A stretch of 12,891 bases of DNA from Echinostoma caproni (taxonomy: Eukaryota > Platyhelminthes > Trematoda > Plagiorchiida > Echinostomatidae): contig UZAN01041115.1 of the NCBI GenBank assembly GCA_900618425.1, positions 50,771 through 63,661 of the forward strand, in the 5' to 3' direction. Below, in pieces: positions 8,752 to 12,891 of the stretch. The notes under the pieces are model-generated. The model saw only the letters and a program-made list of their open reading frames with translations, was not told where the DNA came from and searched no databases. Position 1 is the stretch's first letter. Every line of letters begins with the position of its first letter. The position numbers were made by a program, and so were the translations under genes.

Positions 8752-9976
8752 TTTTTATCGGTTACTTGGCTCCAAGCGTAATATGACTAATGGGGTGTCC
8801 GACCTCAGCGGTCACATTTGTGTCATTATGCAACCTGGATTGGCGGTACCCAATTCTGATAGCATGATCCCGAACGGAATCCTTCTTAGGTAACCTAAAT
8901 AACACGGGTGTTCGTCACATTGAAATCCATTGACCAAATTCCTCAAAATTTCTTAGTTCCGACTCTAGAAGAAATAAACAGTATTGAAAAATACTGAAAA
9001 CCCGAAGAATCAGGAGACTGATCTTTCCCCACTCCTTCTCGACTTGTTGACTGAAGGTCCAATCATCGTTTTGGACGTGGATGTAGTATTGGGAATAGAA
9101 ATCGGAATCCGATAGCGCGAGCGCGGATTCGGACTGAAAACTCACTAAATAGCGCAGTCAGGTAAAAACCAAGACGAGCTGTAAATAGAGTTAATTCTAT
9201 TCAGAAAATCATCCAAATAAATCTCACAAGCATCCAACAATCATTGGTCGATTCTTCATTGTCCAACAATGATACCGTTCATTTGGTTCCTTTCTTGCAT
9301 TGAGCCAATCCTATTGGTGCCACCTGACACCACGGGATCGGTCGGTAAGTCAGATTCCTGATTGGCTGTCTGTAGGCTGTATAGTGTTGGCTGCGTACTC
9401 GTCGCACATAAGGCAACAATCAAAGATAATTCGATGTCTTCAGGGGAAATGCTGAAATGGGTGTCTTTGTCAGCTCGGAAAGCATATCTGAACAAGTGCT
9501 GAGATAATGCGATCTGAATGCATGAAGGACGGTAACTTCAGATGAATTGGATGCTATTACAAGGCATTAATTAAGTATTCAAATTGTTATTTGGCAGATT
9601 TGGAGTTTGTATGTCGATTGTGAAATTAAGTGAATGATGCATTGGTGTCACTGGCGTAGGACAGAACAGGTTCATTTCAAATGGTGCAGAAATGGAAGAT
9701 TGGCTACGGAGGATGAGAGTTTCGAGATTAAAGGGTCAGAGGTACACTAACGGTTTGAATGCGTCGGTATTGCAAGGTGACGAGGTTTTGGTGACCAAAC
9801 GAGGAGCTCTTTGAATGTATGGAAAGCCTTAACTAAATTTTATTTCATGGGAGAAATGGAGGATTTGGGTCGTTTTGATGATGAATTCGTCGTGTAAATG
9901 AGGTGTGAGTTGAAAACATCTATGTGACGGGCTTTGGTATATCGTGTAAATTCAAAATGAGAAACGGTCCGATCAG
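8752..9976. other. No identifiable gene; small hairpin
   Basis: No domain or RNA gene is recognisable. TCATTGT/ACAATGA (9256-9272) forms a 7-bp hairpin with a 3-nt loop. From about 9640 to 9900 the plus strand is notably rich in G and A, without a periodic repeat. Confidence 0.5.
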
Positions 9977-10179
9977 CTGCCCGGTGGCAGAGTGACTAGT
10001 ATGCTTGCGTTTTATCTGCGAGGTCCCGGATTCGATCCCCGCTTGGGTTGATGGATTCGCACTGCTGATGAGACCCAACTAAGTCGAACAGCTGTCCAGT
10101 GCTTCCTGGATCTTATTGTCGGATCGATGCTGGACTGATGCAACTACACCTATGTAGTCAACAACCTAGGCCGCTATCA
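9977..10179 (+). mobile_element. Sm-alpha-like SINE with tRNA head and hammerhead
   Basis: A short retroposon combining two parts. The head (9979-10048) is tRNA-related: box A TGGCAGAGTGACTAG at 9985-9999, box B-like GGATTCGATCC at 10028-10038, and an acceptor-like pairing of GCCCGG (9979-9984) with TTGGGT (10043-10048) including wobbles. Eleven bases later comes a hammerhead ribozyme (10059-10102). This head-plus-ribozyme order is the known design of the schistosome Sm-alpha SINE, transcribed by RNA polymerase III. The hexamer GATCAG flanks the element at 9971-9976 and 10180-10185 and may be a target-site duplication, which sets the boundaries given; that part is tentative. No protein is encoded; mobility would need another element's reverse transcriptase. 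Confidence 0.7.
10059..10102 (+). ncRNA. Type I hammerhead ribozyme, decayed, in SINE
   Basis: Stem I is a perfect 6-bp pairing of GCACTG (10059-10064) with CAGTGC (10097-10102). The core CTGATGA is intact (10065-10071). Stem II is GAC/GTC (10072-10074 with 10083-10085) around CCAACTAA. The next core box should be GAA plus A15.1; here only GAA is present before CAGCTGT, so one core adenosine is missing. Stem III is the minimal palindrome ACAGCTGT (10088-10095) with no loop, as in schistosome hammerheads, which can act as dimers. GTC ending at 10096 is the expected cleavage triplet. The family call is strong; loss of a core A predicts little or no activity. Confidence 0.8.
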
Positions 10180-11024
10180 GATCAGAGACAGAAATGATCT
10201 TATCCAAAACTTCCTGTTATACAATCTATGTATGACGTTGCGTTTGCTAGATACCGTTGGTGCTTAATTCAACAGATCATAGTGTCGTTAAACACTCGCA
10301 AGAAAATATCAAAATCTTCAATTCAGCCTAATCAAGGTAACTGCTTTCAGGCTTTTGAGTATAAACTTATAAAGTGTTTATGTGTATTTCGAAACAAGAC
10401 TTGAGAACACATTTTGCTTACATTGCAGTCAGACATGTTTTCAAAATAGTCAAAAATAACACACAAAACTATACAGAATTAGTAGTATACTGTCTTAGAA
10501 GCAGTATGTCACGCAGAGTTTTAAAGTAAAACATTTTTTTCCTGTATCCACCCCTGGCAAGGAAGGGCCCGGATCGAATTCAACTGGACTTTGCCTATGT
10601 GAGCACACCTTTGAGAGATTAGGTCGAATTTTACGTGAGTTGTTCTGGTCGTGCGATGATAACATTTTTTATCTACAGTCCGGTAAGCTTTGAAATAACG
10701 ACGAGCAAGTGCACCTTTGATACCGAACACGTGTAAAGTTGTATCAATTAGTTTTAAATGATCAGCCGGATCGAAAACAAGGATTAATCTGTTCATTCCG
10801 AATCACATCTACCGCGTTGCGCCCGTAGTGGGACAATACAACTAACAGTTCTCAGGTTTAACCTTTCCCTGAAAAGACCAGAGAGGTGAAGAATACTTTT
10901 CGATCATTCATTCTCGAGCTTATACAATATTATACCATCACAAGTTAACAACAAGGTCGTGAGTGACAAATTAAACCGGGGTGGAGAGACGGGGTTACAG
11001 GGGTGTTAACATTTGACTAAACTG

Positions 11025-11085
11025 ATTACGTAATACGATCATTCAGTAATTGCTTGATTGTCTGAACAACGGTCAATTACGTAAT
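11025..11085. repeat. Pair of ATTACGTAAT palindromes
   Basis: The 10-bp palindrome ATTACGTAAT occurs at 11025-11034 and 11076-11085, 51 bp apart, and the similarity continues a few bases downstream (ATA then CG). Being palindromic, the two copies are both direct and inverted repeats of each other. Function unknown. Confidence 0.7.
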
Positions 11086-11240
11086 ATCGTCGAGCCAATT
11101 TCAATATGTGAATAATCCACTTTTGATAGCACGAATCGGAGTGGTCAATCCAAATAGCTACTGCCTCGCCCATGCAAAGTATAATTTGCCTCAGTTGTTC
11201 AGGAAGATTCGTCGGGGTTCTATGGATGACTTTAAATAAC

Positions 11241-11263
11241 CTTGATCACATGTGTTGATCAAG
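11241..11263. repeat. Inverted repeat, 8-bp arms
   Basis: CTTGATCA (11241-11248) and TGATCAAG (11256-11263) are perfect inverted copies around a 7-nt spacer. No element end is recognised next to it. Confidence 0.7.
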
Positions 11264-11490
11264 TGCTCCAAAATCAAGCTACGAACGGCTTTTGTTCGTC
11301 CTTTTCGCAATCAAGCTGGATGATGCTATTGGATCTGTTTGATTAACTGACGAGTGGTACAACCGTTGTAGTCTGTTCCACTGGAGCGCGTGAAGTGACT
11401 GACACAGAAGTGATTGAAAGTGATAGTCGATCTTTAAGTTCTTAAGCAATGAACGGATGGGATGAGTAGAATGTTATTGTCATATTACTA

Positions 11491-11857
11491 ACAGACATCT
11501 TTATTGCTAAGTTGGAAAACTATGAACCATAAGACAGGATGCTTGAAGTGGATACTTATTGTCGGTACATTAATGACACCTTTGCCATTGGTAACGCCAC
11601 AACAAATGTTCCGCAACTTTTGTTAACGTTCAACAAAGCACATAAATCGATGCATTTTACACTGGAACCTGAAAGGGCTGAATGCATTTCCCTTTATCGA
11701 TGTGCTGCTTTCCCGAAGTGAGAATGGAACCACTGAGAAGAGCGCGAATAGAAAGCCAACTTGGATTGGGCAATACATAAACTTCCACAGTGCAGTGTCG
11801 GTCAAGTCAGTGATTAAAAACTTTCGGACGAGGGATTGTTTCTTTCACAGGCGATAG
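11491..11857 (+). pseudogene. Penelope-like element reverse transcriptase, decayed fragment B
   Basis: A second Penelope-like reverse-transcriptase remnant. TDIFIAKLEN (11491-11520) matches the segment after the MGSxL box. After an in-frame stop, CRYINDTFAI (11560-11589) is the catalytic YxDD region, with the first aspartate changed to asparagine. FNKAHKSMHFTLEPE (11629-11673) follows. The frame then shifts and continues from 11687 with FPFIDVLLSR, RKPTWIGQYINFHS and VSVKSVIKNF, equivalent to the LPFLDVL, RKPTxTGxYxxFxS and thumb segments, ending at a stop (11855-11857). A weak CPSRVQL string in a third frame (11859-11879) may continue it. No GIY-YIG nuclease domain is visible. It is clearly inactive, and differs enough from fragment A to be another copy or subfamily. 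Confidence 0.88.
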
Positions 11858-11879
11858 GTGTCCATCAAGGGTACAATTA

Positions 11880-12891
11880 ATTAAATACTACTAACAAGTT
11901 TCATAAAAGAAGAAACGAATGCCAGTGACCTGAGGAATGAATGCACTTTATAGGAGTGAAACCCACCTTTTGAGAAGGTTTATTAAAAGGATCTTGATGT
12001 GTTGCCGTTCTGACTAAACACTCTTTACTAAACTGGCATCAAACCTCAATTCATTAATGATGAATTTATTTTATCTGTCCATAAACATGTATTTTAGGTG
12101 ATAACCAATAATCCTAGGGCTCTCCTAGTCATAAACCACAGACACAAGGAACATCACCGATGGATTTTTCAGTTAACAATCGACAGTAATTTCTGCACTG
12201 GGTAGATGAGTAAACGGTTGTAAATACAATTGATATTTCAAAGCATACCTTAGCAAACGATCTTATGCATACTACTACTCGTGTTTAGTGTTTTTGTTCA
12301 CAAGCATTCTCGGCAGTGAGAATCACCAGATGGATAAGCATATCCTGAGAGACCACGAATAGGTGCTATTTACAAAACCAGTGGAAGAAGACACCCGTGT
12401 GAATAAGTCCTCGCTTTCGCAATATCATTTATTGCTGAACGTAAATACAGACCGTTGGAGTGAACGTCGAGTTGGAGGGGTTATTAAGGCGAACAGAGCA
12501 ACAGATGATCAAAACCCATAGGAAGAATCACACTGAGGAAACCTCATAGGCCTAAAAACGAATAAGTGAGGAATAAGCTCCCTCAGAAAGCGGTTTTCTA
12601 ATGGGTTCATTTAACTACAGTACTGGCCGATTGTGATGCACTAAAATATTTTCTTTTTGATTAAAGGTACTTTCATTACATTTATCATCCTTATTAATGC
12701 TTTAGGCATGGACAATAATTTATATCTTATCTACTTCGATGTACGTAGTTTCTGGGCTGCGTGATTGTCAATTAAACGTGCCTGACCTTGAGTGCCAAGA
12801 ATAAATGATCTGAACATGAGAATTGCGAAAGTGACTTCATAACAAAGTTGGTGGGTTTGACACCGAAGAGACTCAAAAAAGTTCTAAAGAA
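11880..12891. other. No identifiable gene
   Basis: Beyond the possible tail of the Penelope-like relic I find no open frame of interest, no RNA gene and no clear repeat. The GIY-YIG endonuclease half expected downstream of the reverse transcriptase is either deleted or decayed past recognition by eye. Confidence 0.5.

Larger units (their letters stand above)
10186..11490. other. No identifiable gene; small palindromes
   Basis: No domain or RNA gene is recognised. The longest open frame (91 codons, minus strand, 10521-10796) has no motif I know. Palindromic repeats occur at 11025-11085 and an inverted repeat at 11241-11263. Confidence 0.5.

Noticed and set aside
10521..10796. 91-codon minus-strand frame
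   Set aside because: No motif recognised and no evidence of splicing or a partner exon.
1..12891. CRISPR array, bacterial operon or prophage content
   Set aside because: No spaced direct repeats, no dense coding and no bacterial gene signals; the window is clearly eukaryotic and non-coding.

Overview
The window looks like non-genic DNA from a flatworm, most likely a digenean fluke. I find no intact protein-coding gene, rRNA or functional tRNA. No open frame exceeds about 115 codons and none shows a convincing exon structure. The identifiable content is decayed retroelement debris: two Penelope-like (PLE) reverse-transcriptase remnants, one CR1/jockey-type LINE remnant on the minus strand, and several tRNA-derived SINE-like units. 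One of these SINE-like units carries a hammerhead ribozyme of the kind known from the schistosome Sm-alpha SINE. That SINE, together with PLEs and CR1-like LINEs, is the basis for the fluke guess. The species cannot be fixed from sequence alone.

Layout, left to right. About 621-1288 (+) is a PLE reverse-transcriptase relic spread over two reading frames. About 1391-1472 (+) is a tRNA-like SINE head. At 1855-1910 (-) is a 56-nt hammerhead ribozyme candidate with every conserved core base present, in type III topology, beside an 8-bp-arm hairpin at 1924-1951. About 2305-2810 (-) is the C-terminal end and 3' tail of a CR1/jockey-like LINE. From 2811 to about 6100 I see only small inverted repeats and a G-rich run. 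At 6105-6171 (-) is a second tRNA-like head. At 7224-7261 is a G8-A-G8 tract next to an undetermined base and a 14-bp palindrome. At 8679-8751 (-) is a 73-nt tRNA-sized unit with box B and an 8-bp acceptor-like pairing. At about 9977-10179 (+) is the Sm-alpha-like SINE with its decayed type I hammerhead (10059-10102). At about 11491-11857 (+) is a second, different PLE reverse-transcriptase relic. The remaining stretches hold nothing I can identify.

Nothing here forms an operon or pathway. The shared theme is retrotransposition and self-cleaving RNA: hammerheads are known both in Sm-alpha-type SINEs and in the terminal repeats of PLEs, and this window has PLE relics plus two hammerheads of different topology. 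The minus-strand hammerhead is the most notable item, because its core looks intact while everything around it is decayed.
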